Source: Bryobacteraceae bacterium (lineage in GTDB: Bacteria > Acidobacteriota > Terriglobia > Bryobacterales > Bryobacteraceae). From it: a DNA stretch of 36,149 bases. Of the stretch, positions 1-8,598 are shown in pieces; positions within the stretch are counted from its first letter, which is position 1, and the number at the start of each line of letters is the position of its first letter. The stretch is taken from the NCBI GenBank assembly GCA_025927575.1, contig JAICLJ010000031.1, forward strand, positions 1-36,149, read 5' to 3'. A program made the translations under genes and the position numbers. The notes under the pieces were generated by a model. That model was not told the origin of the DNA and searched no databases. It saw only the letters and a list, made by a program, of their open reading frames with translations.

Positions 1-43
1 CCGCTGTCAACACGAGCGCAAGCAGCCATGACCTGCGCTTCAT
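1..43 (-). CDS. Partial exported protein (N-terminus only)
   Basis: Only the first 14 codons are inside the window. They read Met-Lys-Arg-Arg-Ser-Trp followed by a Leu/Ala/Val run, the start of a signal peptide. The ATG (43-41) overlaps the TGA of the upstream di-heme cytochrome gene in an ATGA arrangement, so the two are almost certainly cotranscribed and translationally coupled. The identity cannot be read. In related acidobacteria a secreted dehydrogenase, such as a PQQ enzyme, often sits beside such cytochromes, but that is inference only. Confidence 0.6.
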   Translation of the reverse strand, partial: MKRRSWLLALVLTA

Positions 44-891
44 TTCAACGTCTCCAAATACGCCAGCACGTTATGCATCTCGGTGTCGGTGTAAATTTGC
101 AACAGTTTGGCATGGACTGCCAGCGGATCGTGTATCTCGACCTGTACGGTATCCCGCGGCCACGTGTGATACTCGCCTGCTTCGTCGTACATCGATACGG
201 TGAACTCGTCAATATGCTGCAGCGGCCCTGAAAATACCTGGCCCGAAGTCAGCTTCACCGCCACCTTTTTGCGAATGCGATCGCTTGAAGACAATGCGCC
301 GCTCCGCCCCGGATATAAAAGTGCCCGCAAGAGCGCTTCCGGTTCATACTCGCTTGCCACATGGGCCAGATCTCCTGCCGGTGAATGGCATGTCTTACAG
401 CGGCCCGCCCCGTTGAAGTAAGCCTCACCAGATCTTGCATCGCCTGTAACTACGTCTTTGACTTGATAGAGTTGCCGGTAACGAACATATCGATTGCGGG
501 CGTGCAGGAAAGTTGCAATGTCCGAAATCTGCGCCGGAGTCAAGTTGAACTTCGGCATGCCCTTCCCGGGACGGCCATTCAGGACGACCGGAGAAATCAG
601 GTTCCCATGCTCGTCGTGGTTCACCAGCACGGAACGAATCAGGTCCGGGCCTCCGTCGCCGCCGTTGGCATCCCTGCCGTGACAGAACGAGCAATTCTGG
701 CTGAATAAGTTCTGGCCGCGGTCGACGGCAGCCTGATCCGGAGCAGGCGGTATCCTGTTGCCCTTTCGCTTTGGCGTCTGAGCGGATAGCGAAACGGCAA
801 ATGCCAGTGCAACTCCTGTCAGAAACAGATAAGTGAGGAATGGCCTGATTTTTCGGAATCTCGTTCCGGTCCCCGCGAACGAGTCATGCAC
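40..891 (-). CDS. Secreted di-heme c-type cytochrome
   Basis: This is an exported electron carrier or cytochrome subunit with two covalent heme sites. From the GTG at 891 the protein is 283 residues. A basic N-terminus and a hydrophobic segment ending Ser-Leu-Ser-Ala-Gln form a signal peptide. The first heme motif CSFCH (about residues 67-71) sits in a cytochrome-c domain with a Gly-Lys-Gly-Met-Pro axial methionine loop (about 111-113). The second motif CKTCH (about 165-169) is followed by a C-terminal beta-rich domain. The start is uncertain: an ATG at 975 is in frame but adds an unlikely N-terminal extension, while GGGAGAAG lies 16 bases before the GTG. The gene overlaps the next exported gene by ATGA. 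Its electron donor is probably that neighbour, which is inference. Confidence 0.85.
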   Translation of the reverse strand: MHDSFAGTGTRFRKIRPFLTYLFLTGVALAFAVSLSAQTPKRKGNRIPPAPDQAAVDRGQNLFSQNCSFCHGRDANGGDGGPDLIRSVLVNHDEHGNLISPVVLNGRPGKGMPKFNLTPAQISDIATFLHARNRYVRYRQLYQVKDVVTGDARSGEAYFNGAGRCKTCHSPAGDLAHVASEYEPEALLRALLYPGRSGALSSSDRIRKKVAVKLTSGQVFSGPLQHIDEFTVSMYDEAGEYHTWPRDTVQVEIHDPLAVHAKLLQIYTDTEMHNVLAYLETLK

Positions 892-1089
892 ATTGCTTAA
901 GATTGTTCTTCTCCCAGATCGCACGAGACTGCTACGCGCAGCGGATGAAATGAATATTACACCGATTCCCAGCAAGTTTCAAACAATTTGTGAAGTTTTT
1001 CGCGACTACCGCTTATGGCGTCCGGAAAGCGGGATCTCGGGCATCGCTTCCTCCGCTGCGCTTGCCTCTATCATGGGTATTTACCTTGC

Positions 1090-3369
1090 ATGCCGCAGTT
1101 GAAACAACTATCCACTCACATCCTGATTCATATCGCCGAGCAGTTGAATATTCCACTCAAGAGCCTGGTCGCCACCATCACGTTGCTTGATGAAGGCGGG
1201 ACCGTCCCGTTCATCGCCCGCTATCGCAAGGAAGCGACCGGCAACCTTGACGAACTCGGGATCGGCGCGATCGCTGAAAAGCTTCACTATTTCACAGAGC
1301 TGGAAGAGCGCCGCCAAACCGTTCTCGCGACAATCGAGGAGCAAGCCAAACTGACGCCCGATCTCAAGGCGAAGATTGAAGCGGTACTCGATCGAAGTGA
1401 GCTTGAAGACCTCTATCTTCCTTACAAGCCGAAGCGTCGCACTAAGGCGATGATCGCGCGTGAGAAGGGGCTTGAGCCACTCGCCGAGTATCTTTGGAAA
1501 CAGCAAGCATCCGAAGTGCCGCTTGACGCGTACGCACAGACGTTCGTCAACGAGGAAAAGACCGTCGCGTCGGCCGCCGAAGCTCTCGAAGGCGCGCGTC
1601 ACATCATCGCCGAGCAGATCAGCGAAACGGCCGAATTTCGCAAGCACTTGCGTCAGTTGATGATGAACGAAGGCATGGTCGTCAGCAAGACGGTGGAAGG
1701 CGCCGACGACCCTGAAGGTAAGTTTAAAATGTATGCCGACTACAGCGAGCCGGCTGCGAAGATTCCATCGCACCGTATGCTCGCCATACGGCGCGGCGCC
1801 AATGAGAACATTCTCTACTTTCAAATTGAGCTTGATTCGGACCGCCCAGTTGCTTACCTCAAGAGCCGGATCCTGCATCAGCAGGGAGATTGGACCCGCC
1901 AGTTGGAAATGGCGATCGAAGACGCCTGGAAGCGGCTGCTGAATAATTCGATTCAGACGGATGTGCGGCTGGAATTGAAAGACCGCTCCGACATCGAAGC
2001 GATCCGCGTCTTTCGTGAAAACCTGCAGAACCTTCTACTGGCCCCTCCCGCGGGAACGATCGCGGTACTCGCTGTAGATCCTGGCCTTCGCACCGGCTGT
2101 AAGATCGCCGTGGTGGATGCAACGGGCAAGTTCCTCGATCAAAGCGTCATCTACCCATTGCCGCCAAGGAACGACGTTGCGGGCGCGGCCGCCAAGCTGA
2201 TGACTCTCATCCACAAATACAACGTTCGCGCGATTGCGATCGGTAACGGCACGGGCTCGCGCGAGGCATCCGCCTTCGTGCAGGACTTGCTGCGAGAAGC
2301 TAAGCTCGGAGCGGTCTTCAGCGTTGTCGTGAACGAATCGGGGGCTTCGATCTATTCGGCATCCGAAATCGCCCGGCAGGAGTTTCCCGGTCTCGATCTG
2401 ACGGTGCGGGGCGCCATCTCCATCGCAAGACGTTTGCAGGACCCGCTGGCCGAGTTGGTGAAGATCGACCCTAAATCGATCGGCGTCGGACAGTATCAAC
2501 ACGACGTAGACCAGCGCAAGTTGCACGACGCGCTCACCAGCACGGTCGAAATTTGTGTGAATCGCGTAGGCGTCGATTTAAACACATCGTCATTTGCACT
2601 CTTAAAGAACATCGCCGGAATCAACGAGCGCACGGCACAAAAGATCGTAGAATTTCGCAATGAGCATGGCGCGTTCCGCTCACGCATACAACTGATGGCC
2701 GTGCCCGGCTTCGGGCCGAAGACGTTTGAGCAGGCCGCTGGATTCCTTCGAATTCGCAATGGCGAAAATCCTTTAGACGGGACGGCCGTGCACCCGGAGT
2801 CTTATCCGGTCGTTGAGAACATCGCTAGCTCGTTGAACGTGGAAATCGGACAATTGGTGGCTAATCCCACTCTTGTTAGTTCGGTCCGTATTGAAGATTT
2901 TCAAAACAATTCGACCGGAGCGTTCACACTGCGCGACATTCTTGAGGAATTGAAAAAGCCGGGACGCGATCCTCGCGACCAGTTTGTTGTTCCGCAGTTT
3001 CGAGCGGATATTAAGGAAATCGGCGATCTCGAACCCGATATGATCCTCGAAGGCGCCGTCACGAACGTCACCAATTTCGGAGCTTTCGTCGACATCGGCG
3101 TTCATCAGGATGGGCTGGTTCACGTAAGTGAACTATCGAACCGATTCGTAAAGGACCCGAACGAAGCGGTGAAGGTCGGGCAGATCGTGAAAGTAAAAGT
3201 CCTCTCGGCGGATGCGAAAGCTAAACGCATTGCGCTATCGATAAAGGCATTGGAGGCATCTGAACTGCCTAAGGTGAAACCCGGTGTTCCACCGCAGCGC
3301 ACGGCCAAGCCGGAGCCTACTCTGGAAGACAAATTAACAAGCCTTTCGAACCGCTTCCGAACAAGATAG
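1090..3369 (+). CDS. tex: Transcription accessory protein Tex (S1 RNA-binding)
   Basis: Tex is a cytoplasmic nucleic-acid-binding protein associated with transcription. The 759-residue product has the family's usual size and domain order. An N-terminal helical domain contains the Phe-Ile-Ala-Arg-Tyr-Arg-Lys-Glu signature near residue 40. A YqgF/RuvC-like RNase H fold starts near 325 with Ala-Val-Asp-Pro-Gly. A helix-hairpin-helix region follows at about 500-560 (Ile-Ala-Gly-Ile-Asn, then Val-Pro-Gly-Phe-Gly). A C-terminal S1 domain spans about 651-720 (Gly-Ala-Phe-Val-Asp-Ile-Gly, then Gly-Leu-Val-His-Val-Ser). The ATG at 1090 is chosen because family homology begins there; the upstream in-frame ATG at 1015 would add a non-homologous Cys-rich tail. 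It is monocistronic, and divergent from the cytochrome gene. Confidence 0.95.
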   Translation: MPQLKQLSTHILIHIAEQLNIPLKSLVATITLLDEGGTVPFIARYRKEATGNLDELGIGAIAEKLHYFTELEERRQTVLATIEEQAKLTPDLKAKIEAVLDRSELEDLYLPYKPKRRTKAMIAREKGLEPLAEYLWKQQASEVPLDAYAQTFVNEEKTVASAAEALEGARHIIAEQISETAEFRKHLRQLMMNEGMVVSKTVEGADDPEGKFKMYADYSEPAAKIPSHRMLAIRRGANENILYFQIELDSDRPVAYLKSRILHQQGDWTRQLEMAIEDAWKRLLNNSIQTDVRLELKDRSDIEAIRVFRENLQNLLLAPPAGTIAVLAVDPGLRTGCKIAVVDATGKFLDQSVIYPLPPRNDVAGAAAKLMTLIHKYNVRAIAIGNGTGSREASAFVQDLLREAKLGAVFSVVVNESGASIYSASEIARQEFPGLDLTVRGAISIARRLQDPLAELVKIDPKSIGVGQYQHDVDQRKLHDALTSTVEICVNRVGVDLNTSSFALLKNIAGINERTAQKIVEFRNEHGAFRSRIQLMAVPGFGPKTFEQAAGFLRIRNGENPLDGTAVHPESYPVVENIASSLNVEIGQLVANPTLVSSVRIEDFQNNSTGAFTLRDILEELKKPGRDPRDQFVVPQFRADIKEIGDLEPDMILEGAVTNVTNFGAFVDIGVHQDGLVHVSELSNRFVKDPNEAVKVGQIVKVKVLSADAKAKRIALSIKALEASELPKVKPGVPPQRTAKPEPTLEDKLTSLSNRFRTR

Positions 3370-3499
3370 CCTATGAAACCTGTTGGAATTTGACTCTCCC
3401 GGCGCAACCGCTCGAAGGAACGGCGACCTGCGAAGCGGAACCGATCGCCGGATCACACCAAAATGCACGTGACAAGATAAAAATAGAGAAGGAGAGATT

Positions 3500-4462
3500 G
3501 TGAAACCCGCAAACCGTCAAGCAGCCGCATTACCACACACGGGTATCGCAACCTTCTGCAAGGCCCCGTATGTCTTTGAGCCCACCGAAATGCAGGCGGA
3601 TGTCGCGATTCTGGGAGTGCCGTTCGACAACATGGCGTCCATGCGCCCCGGTTGCCGCCAGGCTCCGAGAGCGCTCCGCGATGCCTCCGCTCGATTCGGT
3701 TGGCTCGGGGAGCCGGCTGGTTCCGCTGGATTCTTCGATATCGGCGAGGGCACTACTCACTTGGCGGGCGTCCGCCTGGTGGATGCCGGCGATGTTGACG
3801 TTCGGCTCGATCCGGCCGTTACGCGGGAACGGATCACAGCGCATGCTCGCTCCATCATCGATCGTGGTCTGCTTCTGGCTTCCATCGGGGGAGACCACTC
3901 GGTCACTTTCCCTCTGCTTGCCGCATTCGAAAAGTATGCTCCGCTGACGATTGTTCTGCTGGATGCGCACATGGATTATCGCGACATATCGATGGACCTG
4001 AAGTTTAGTAATAATAGCCCCTTCCGACGCGCCCATGAGTTACCTTTCGTCCAACGCATTGTGACCATTGGCGTGAGGGGCATCAAAAGCACGGATCGCG
4101 AGTATCGCGAAAGCCTAGAACATGGCAATCTTGTTTTTCCGATGGACCGGGTCCATGACGATGGAATCGCCGCGATCGTTAATGAGATTGGAGAACTCGG
4201 GAATTATTACGTGAGCTTGGATATCGATGGCCTTGATCCGTCCATCGCGCCTGGCACTGAAAGCCCGGAAGCGGACGGGCTGAGTTTCCGTCAAGCCAGG
4301 CAGCTACTTCGTGGAATTGGCAAACAAGGGCGGCTCGTCGGCGCCGACATTGTCGAAGTAAACCCTTACCTGGATCACGCCGAGCTCACGCAGCATATCT
4401 CCGTGCAACTTCTGATCGAAACCATCGCATCGGGTTTCCCCACCACCGCCAGGAAAGCTTGA
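3500..4462 (+). CDS. speB: Agmatinase / arginase-family ureohydrolase
   Basis: This is a binuclear manganese enzyme of the ureohydrolase family, most likely hydrolysing agmatine to putrescine and urea. All metal-binding motifs are present in the 320-residue product: Gly-Gly-Asp-His with His133, Asp155-Ala-His157-Met-Asp159, and Ser-Leu-Asp241-Ile-Asp243-Gly-Leu-Asp-Pro. The last is followed by Pro-Gly-Thr-Glu-Ser-Pro-Glu, typical of agmatinases and formimidoylglutamase/guanidino-acid relatives. The start is GTG at 3500 behind a strong GGAGAG site. The exact substrate (agmatine versus another guanidino compound) cannot be fixed from sequence. The gene stands alone between tex and a convergent MgtC-like gene. 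Confidence 0.88.
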   Translation: MKPANRQAAALPHTGIATFCKAPYVFEPTEMQADVAILGVPFDNMASMRPGCRQAPRALRDASARFGWLGEPAGSAGFFDIGEGTTHLAGVRLVDAGDVDVRLDPAVTRERITAHARSIIDRGLLLASIGGDHSVTFPLLAAFEKYAPLTIVLLDAHMDYRDISMDLKFSNNSPFRRAHELPFVQRIVTIGVRGIKSTDREYRESLEHGNLVFPMDRVHDDGIAAIVNEIGELGNYYVSLDIDGLDPSIAPGTESPEADGLSFRQARQLLRGIGKQGRLVGADIVEVNPYLDHAELTQHISVQLLIETIASGFPTTARKA

Positions 4463-4497
4463 AAACGCGAAATTCACAAACGAGCCGATTGGTCCAT

Positions 4498-5205
4498 CTA
4501 TGACGCCTTTTCAGGCGTCCACGCGATGCTGACTACGCCGGTTCTCCGGGCCAAGGTACTCACGAACACAGGCGTTTTTGTTTCAGAGATCGGGCTGCGC
4601 CATTGAACGCTGCAGCTTAACTCCTGCACCGCGTCGCCCGGTCGATACGTAATCGCACAGGATCCGATTTGATAGCCAGCGGCAGAAAGGCCAGACCGTA
4701 TTTCGGCGTCGCTCGGGCCGTCCGCTCCCGTGACTATGGTCAAGGTGCCGTGCCTGTACTGCTTTATTTTTACCTCGAACCACCTCAAGCCGGTCAGAAC
4801 GAGAAAGCCCAGTACCAGGCCGGAGAAGCCGAGAGCAATTTGGCCGCCTCCAAAGCAAAGGCCGAGCACCGTCACGAACCAAAGTGTGGCCGCGGTGGTG
4901 ACGCCGATGAGCATGTTGCCTCTCCGCAGGATCGCGCCGGCGCCAATAAAACCCATTCCTGACAGGATCCCGAGTGGGAGCCTCATCAGATCGAGATTGA
5001 TAAATGAGTCGGGAGCCCGCCCTGCTTGCGGCAACAGAATATTGGCCTGGATCATCGCTAGGCAAGCAGCCAGCGATACGAGCGTGGTCGTCCGCAGACC
5101 GGCAGGGCGTCCGCGTTCACCGCGGTTGAAGCCGATCAGCAGCCCGGCGGCAAAGGCACAGAGGATTCGGATGGAGATATCGACCCAAGAAAGATGGAGA
5201 GGCAT
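4498..5205 (-). CDS. MgtC/SapB-family inner-membrane protein
   Basis: This is a membrane protein of the MgtC family, linked in other bacteria to low-magnesium survival and to F-type ATPase or envelope homeostasis. The 235-residue product has the N-terminal multi-helix membrane domain with two family signatures. One is Gly-Leu-Leu-Ile-Gly-Phe-Asn-Arg-Gly-Glu-Arg then Gly-Arg-Pro-Ala-Gly-Leu-Arg-Thr. The other is Gly-Met-Gly-Phe-Ile-Gly-Ala-Gly-Ala-Ile-Leu-Arg-Arg followed by Thr-Thr-Ala-Ala-Thr-Leu-Trp. A soluble C-terminal domain of about 90 residues follows. It is convergent with speB, and its start region faces the HdeD-like gene. Only a weak ribosome-binding site is seen. Role in magnesium transport itself is doubtful for this family. 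Confidence 0.88.
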   Translation of the reverse strand: MPLHLSWVDISIRILCAFAAGLLIGFNRGERGRPAGLRTTTLVSLAACLAMIQANILLPQAGRAPDSFINLDLMRLPLGILSGMGFIGAGAILRRGNMLIGVTTAATLWFVTVLGLCFGGGQIALGFSGLVLGFLVLTGLRWFEVKIKQYRHGTLTIVTGADGPSDAEIRSGLSAAGYQIGSCAITYRPGDAVQELSCSVQWRSPISETKTPVFVSTLARRTGVVSIAWTPEKAS

Positions 5206-5406
5206 ACTGTCCAGCTTATTGGGGAATCGGGCTATTCTGCGCGTTTCTCGTACTTAGCAAAAGCTCGAGGCGTAACACTGGCATGCCGTCTCCTGTCTAC
5301 TAGCAACCGTATCTGGGCGGCTCCGCCGATGGAAGAAGCGATTGGCATCACGGCAGAAGGAGTATTCGGAGCAGCCCGAGCCGTCTTGTCGAAAGAGGAT
5401 GCAAGC

Positions 5407-5985
5407 ATGGGAACGACAGTCAAAGGGTCTCCGATTTTCTTTGGCGGTTGGCACGATATTCGCCAAAACCGAGGTTGGCTTATTACATTAGGCGTTGTTT
5501 CGATCATTTTAGGAGTAATCGCGTTGGTGGATTCTATTGCCGCAACCGTTGCCTCCATGATCGTATTGGGATGGGTGTTGTTGATAGCGGGGATTATCGA
5601 GGGGGTGCAGGCGTTCAGGCATCGCCAGGGTGGTCACTTATTTCTGCATTTGCTGAATGCAGTGCTCTCTTTCGTCGTAGGTCTGATGCTGCTGCGGAAC
5701 CCTCTGGCGGGAGCGCTACTGGTGACTCTTCTGTTGGCCACCTACTTCGTCGTAATTGGCATCTTCCGGATTGTCGCTTCGCTCAGCCTCAGGGTTCCGC
5801 ATTGGGGTTGGGCTATGGCCAACGGCATCGTCACTCTAATATTCGGCATCGTGGTTTGGGCCCAATGGCCGGTGTCGGGTCTGTGGGTCATCGGCTTGTT
5901 TATTGGCATCGATTTAATTTTCCTGGGATGGACCGAAGTGATGTTGGGCCTCGCCGCGCGGCAACTCCCGCAAGAACCGGAGTAA
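5407..5985 (+). CDS. HdeD-family (DUF308) membrane protein
   Basis: This is a small polytopic inner-membrane protein resembling HdeD, which is associated with acid resistance in enterobacteria. The 192-residue product has about six hydrophobic segments arranged as helical pairs, with the repeated Gly-Ile-Ile-x(n)-Gly and Arg-x-Pro/Asn-Pro-Leu-Ala-Gly features of the family. The ATG at 5407 is preferred because AAAGAGGA lies just upstream and because the hydrophilic Gly-Gly-Trp-His-Asp-Ile-Arg N-terminus is typical. The frame is open upstream to 5194 but that extension has no family character and runs into the mgtC-like gene on the other strand. The mechanism is unknown. Confidence 0.82.
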   Translation: MGTTVKGSPIFFGGWHDIRQNRGWLITLGVVSIILGVIALVDSIAATVASMIVLGWVLLIAGIIEGVQAFRHRQGGHLFLHLLNAVLSFVVGLMLLRNPLAGALLVTLLLATYFVVIGIFRIVASLSLRVPHWGWAMANGIVTLIFGIVVWAQWPVSGLWVIGLFIGIDLIFLGWTEVMLGLAARQLPQEPE

Positions 5986-6166
5986 CCGTGAACTTCCGGC
6001 GGCTTCGCGAATTCGTTACTTCATTTAAACCAGGGCACCGAGTGTTATTCCGACGATCAGTTTTTAGCCGTTTCGACATCTCATTTGCATAGGCGCCGGA
6101 AATTATTGTAAGCCTTCGAAAATCAATATAGATCGAAACCATCTGAATAAAAGGAGATGAAACGGT

Positions 6167-6613
6167 ATGGAGCAAAGTAAAATTCTTCAAAGTGATCCGG
6201 ATCGCCGCTTTCGGCGGGTACTCGCCGCAAACACGCTGGCCGGAGATTCCGTTATGAATTCCGCCGGTGAGGATCTTGGAAAAGTGGACGAGATCATGAT
6301 CGATATTCCGTCTGGACGCGTGGCCTACGTGGTTCTATCGTTCGGCGGCTTTATGCGCATGGGTAACAAACTATTCGCTGTTCCGTGGGATGTGCTGACA
6401 GTCGATCAAGACCGGAAATGCTTTATTCTTGATGTCGACAAATCCAAACTTGAGGCTGCCCCCGGATTCGACAAGGACAATTGGCCCGACATGGCCGATC
6501 CCACCTGGGGTAAGCAGATCTATAGCTACTACGGGCGGAGGCCGTATTGGGAAAATACAGGCGTCGACACTGAAGAGACGCTTCGCTCAAGAGCCGGCGG
6601 AACGAGATTGTAG
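6167..6613 (+). CDS. PRC-barrel domain protein
   Basis: This is a 148-residue soluble protein with one PRC-barrel domain at about residues 20-95. It contains the pattern Gly-Glu-Asp-Leu-Gly-Lys-Val-Asp-Glu-Ile-Met-Ile-Asp and then Gly-Arg-Val-Ala-Tyr-Val-Val-Leu-Ser-Phe-Gly-Gly, with Phe-Ala-Val-Pro-Trp further on. Such proteins are often stress-induced in soil bacteria and mediate protein or RNA contacts; no enzymatic role is expected. A strong AAGGAG lies 9 bases before the ATG. The C-terminal 50 residues are aromatic (Tyr-Ser-Tyr-Tyr, Arg-Pro-Tyr-Trp) and unassigned. The specific function is not known. Confidence 0.85.
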   Translation: MEQSKILQSDPDRRFRRVLAANTLAGDSVMNSAGEDLGKVDEIMIDIPSGRVAYVVLSFGGFMRMGNKLFAVPWDVLTVDQDRKCFILDVDKSKLEAAPGFDKDNWPDMADPTWGKQIYSYYGRRPYWENTGVDTEETLRSRAGGTRL

Positions 6614-6701
6614 GGTTTAGCGGATCTCAAGTTCTTCACCGGTACGCTTCCAGTGGGCAGTTTCAGATACTGTCCATCGAATAGTCCCCCTTTGAACCGC
6701 C

Positions 6702-6739
6702 AAGCGCCAGCGAAGCATCTTCAAAATCTGCTGGCGCTT
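6702..6739. repeat. Nested inverted repeat between PRC-barrel gene and flavoprotein operon
   Basis: A perfect 10-base inverted repeat, AAGCGCCAGC (6702-6711) and GCTGGCGCTT (6730-6739), encloses an 18-base loop. The loop itself contains a second pair, GAAG (6712-6715) and CTTC (6719-6722). No T-run follows, so it is not a classical rho-independent terminator. It could be a terminator-like hairpin for the PRC-barrel transcript, a leader structure of the downstream operon, or an operator. The remaining bases of the 259-base gap show no convincing gene. Confidence 0.55.
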
Positions 6740-6872
6740 CCGGCTCATGCTCAAAAATTCCAGAACAATCATTCTGTCTCGGGTTGCCCCACGCTTCCAG
6801 CTCAAATTCAAGTTTTTATCGCTGCGCCGCGTAATCACTCATTCGTGAAAAGCGCAATGTAAGAATTAATCT

Positions 6873-8585
6873 ATGGCGAAGCCGGCGTTACTTGCTGTCG
6901 ACGATGAACCGGAAGTCCTGAGATCGATCGAACGCGACTTGCGCCGGAACTACGGCCAGCGCTATCGCATCGTCCGCGCCGAATCCGGCGCAATGGCGCT
7001 CGATGCCGTAAATCGGCTGAAGGAGCGCGCCGAAACAGTTGCGCTGCTGCTTGCCGACCAGCGCATGCCGGTCATGTCGGGAGTTGAGTTCCTGACCCAG
7101 GCGACGCAGGTTTTTCCTTCCGCAAAAAAAGTATTGCTTACTGCCTACGCCGATACCAACGCTGCCATCGCGGCAATCAATCAGGTGCGGCTGGATTATT
7201 ATCTTCTGAAGCCATGGGATCCGCCCGAAACCCATCTCTATCCGGTTTTAGACGACTTGCTCGAAGACTGGCGCGCGCAAAACAAGCCGCCTTTCGACGG
7301 CCTTCGCGTCGTGGGCTATCGCTGGTCGCCGTATAGCCATGCTGTAAAGGATTTCCTCGGCCGCAATTTTTTCCCATATGAATGGATCGACTTAACCGGC
7401 CGTGACGAGGACCCGAGCATACGCCACCTGCTCGATACCGAACTCCGCGACGCCACAAATTTTCCGGTTGTGCTGTTTCCCGACGGCGCCAGGCTCGAAC
7501 GCCCGGAGCCTGCTGCGCTCGCCGACAGACTCGGGCTACAGACTACGGCCGGCACCTCCTTTTACGATCTGGTAATTGCCGGCGGCGGCCCAGCGGGTCT
7601 AGCAGCGGCCGTTTACGGCGCGTCGGAAGGCTTGAAAACGGCACTCATTGAAACTGAGGCGCCCGGCGGTCAGGCGGGCATGAGTTCGCGCATCGAAAAT
7701 TATCTCGGTTTTCCATCGGGCTTGACCGGTGCCGATCTGGCACGCCGCGCTTTGACACAAGCCAAACGCTTCGGCGTCGAAATCATTTCCCCGCAAACGG
7801 TGGCCGGTGTTCGTCTCGAAGATCCGTATCGCATTGTCCGCCTCGGAGACGGCAGCGAGATCAGCTCCCATGCACTGCTGATCGCCAGCGGCCTATCCTG
7901 GCGGAAGCTGAACGTTCCCGGACTCGACAGGCTAACCGGTAAGGGTGTTTACTATGGCGCCGCGCTGACAGAAGCCGTCTCCTGCCGCGACGAGCACGTA
8001 TTTGTGATTGGTGGGGCCAATTCCGCGGGCCAGGGCGCAATGCATTTTTCGCAATACGCGAGCAAGGTGACAATGATCCTCCGCGCCGGCGCGCTGGCCA
8101 AGAGTATGTCCCGCTATCTTATCGACCAGATCGAAGCAGCCCCGAACATCGAAGTGCTCACTCACACGGAAATAACCCAGGCTCTCGGCGAAGAGCACCT
8201 CGAATGTCTGGCGCTGCACAATAGCGCAACGGGCGAAACGGAAACGGTTCGCGCTTCCGCGATGTTCATTTTTATTGGCGCCACACCGCACACCGATTGG
8301 CTCGGCAACCTCCTGGCGATGGATGAGCGCGGCTTCATCTACACAGGTCCCGACACACCGCGCGAGGACGGCAAACGATTGCCGCGCGGCTGGAAAGTCG
8401 ACCGCGAACCGTTCCTACTGGAAACCAGCGTGCCCGGCATCTTCGCGGCGGGCGACGTCCGCCACAACTCCGTGAAACGCGTGGCGTCGGCTGTAGGCGC
8501 AGGTTCCATTTGTGTGCAGATGATCCACGAACACCTTGCGCACCTGAGCCGGCTGGCCGAAAGGACCGCCGCCGCTCATTCCTGA
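6873..8585 (+). CDS. Receiver-glutaredoxin-like-thioredoxin-reductase-like fusion flavoprotein
   Basis: This is a 570-residue fusion. Residues 5-130 are a response-regulator receiver with the complete phosphorylation set: Asp10-Asp11, phospho-acceptor Asp62, Thr90 and Lys113. Residues 144-210 resemble a glutaredoxin/thioredoxin fold, with the usual CxxC position reading Ser-Pro-Tyr-Ser (152-155) and an Asn-Phe-Pro turn at 196-198. Residues 231-560 are a thioredoxin-reductase-like flavoprotein: the FAD site is Gly-Gly-Gly-Pro-Ala-Gly (237-242), then Gly-Gly-Gln-Ala-Gly, the NAD(P)H site Gly-Gly-Ala-Asn-Ser-Ala-Gly-Gln (380-387) and Ala-Ala-Gly-Asp-Val (525-529). The CxxC of true thioredoxin reductases is missing: the position reads Tyr-Gly-Ala-Ala-Leu-Thr-Glu-Ala. 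It is 13 bases upstream of a histidine kinase, its likely phosphodonor. The electron acceptor is unknown. Confidence 0.9.
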   Translation: MAKPALLAVDDEPEVLRSIERDLRRNYGQRYRIVRAESGAMALDAVNRLKERAETVALLLADQRMPVMSGVEFLTQATQVFPSAKKVLLTAYADTNAAIAAINQVRLDYYLLKPWDPPETHLYPVLDDLLEDWRAQNKPPFDGLRVVGYRWSPYSHAVKDFLGRNFFPYEWIDLTGRDEDPSIRHLLDTELRDATNFPVVLFPDGARLERPEPAALADRLGLQTTAGTSFYDLVIAGGGPAGLAAAVYGASEGLKTALIETEAPGGQAGMSSRIENYLGFPSGLTGADLARRALTQAKRFGVEIISPQTVAGVRLEDPYRIVRLGDGSEISSHALLIASGLSWRKLNVPGLDRLTGKGVYYGAALTEAVSCRDEHVFVIGGANSAGQGAMHFSQYASKVTMILRAGALAKSMSRYLIDQIEAAPNIEVLTHTEITQALGEEHLECLALHNSATGETETVRASAMFIFIGATPHTDWLGNLLAMDERGFIYTGPDTPREDGKRLPRGWKVDREPFLLETSVPGIFAAGDVRHNSVKRVASAVGAGSICVQMIHEHLAHLSRLAERTAAAHS

Positions 8586-8598
8586 CCTAGAACACGCC

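Noticed and set aside
1108-1878. 256-codon open frame on the minus strand
   Set aside because: It is antisense to tex; composition is that of a shadow frame with no recognisable motif.
5194-5406. N-terminal extension of the HdeD-like gene
   Set aside because: The frame is open but overlaps the start of the divergent MgtC-like gene and lacks family similarity. The ATG at 5407 has a good ribosome-binding site.
6617-6838. 73-codon open frame on the minus strand in the gap before the flavoprotein operon
   Set aside because: No ribosome-binding site, Trp/Arg-rich composition, and it runs through the inverted repeat at 6702-6739. Not supported as a gene.
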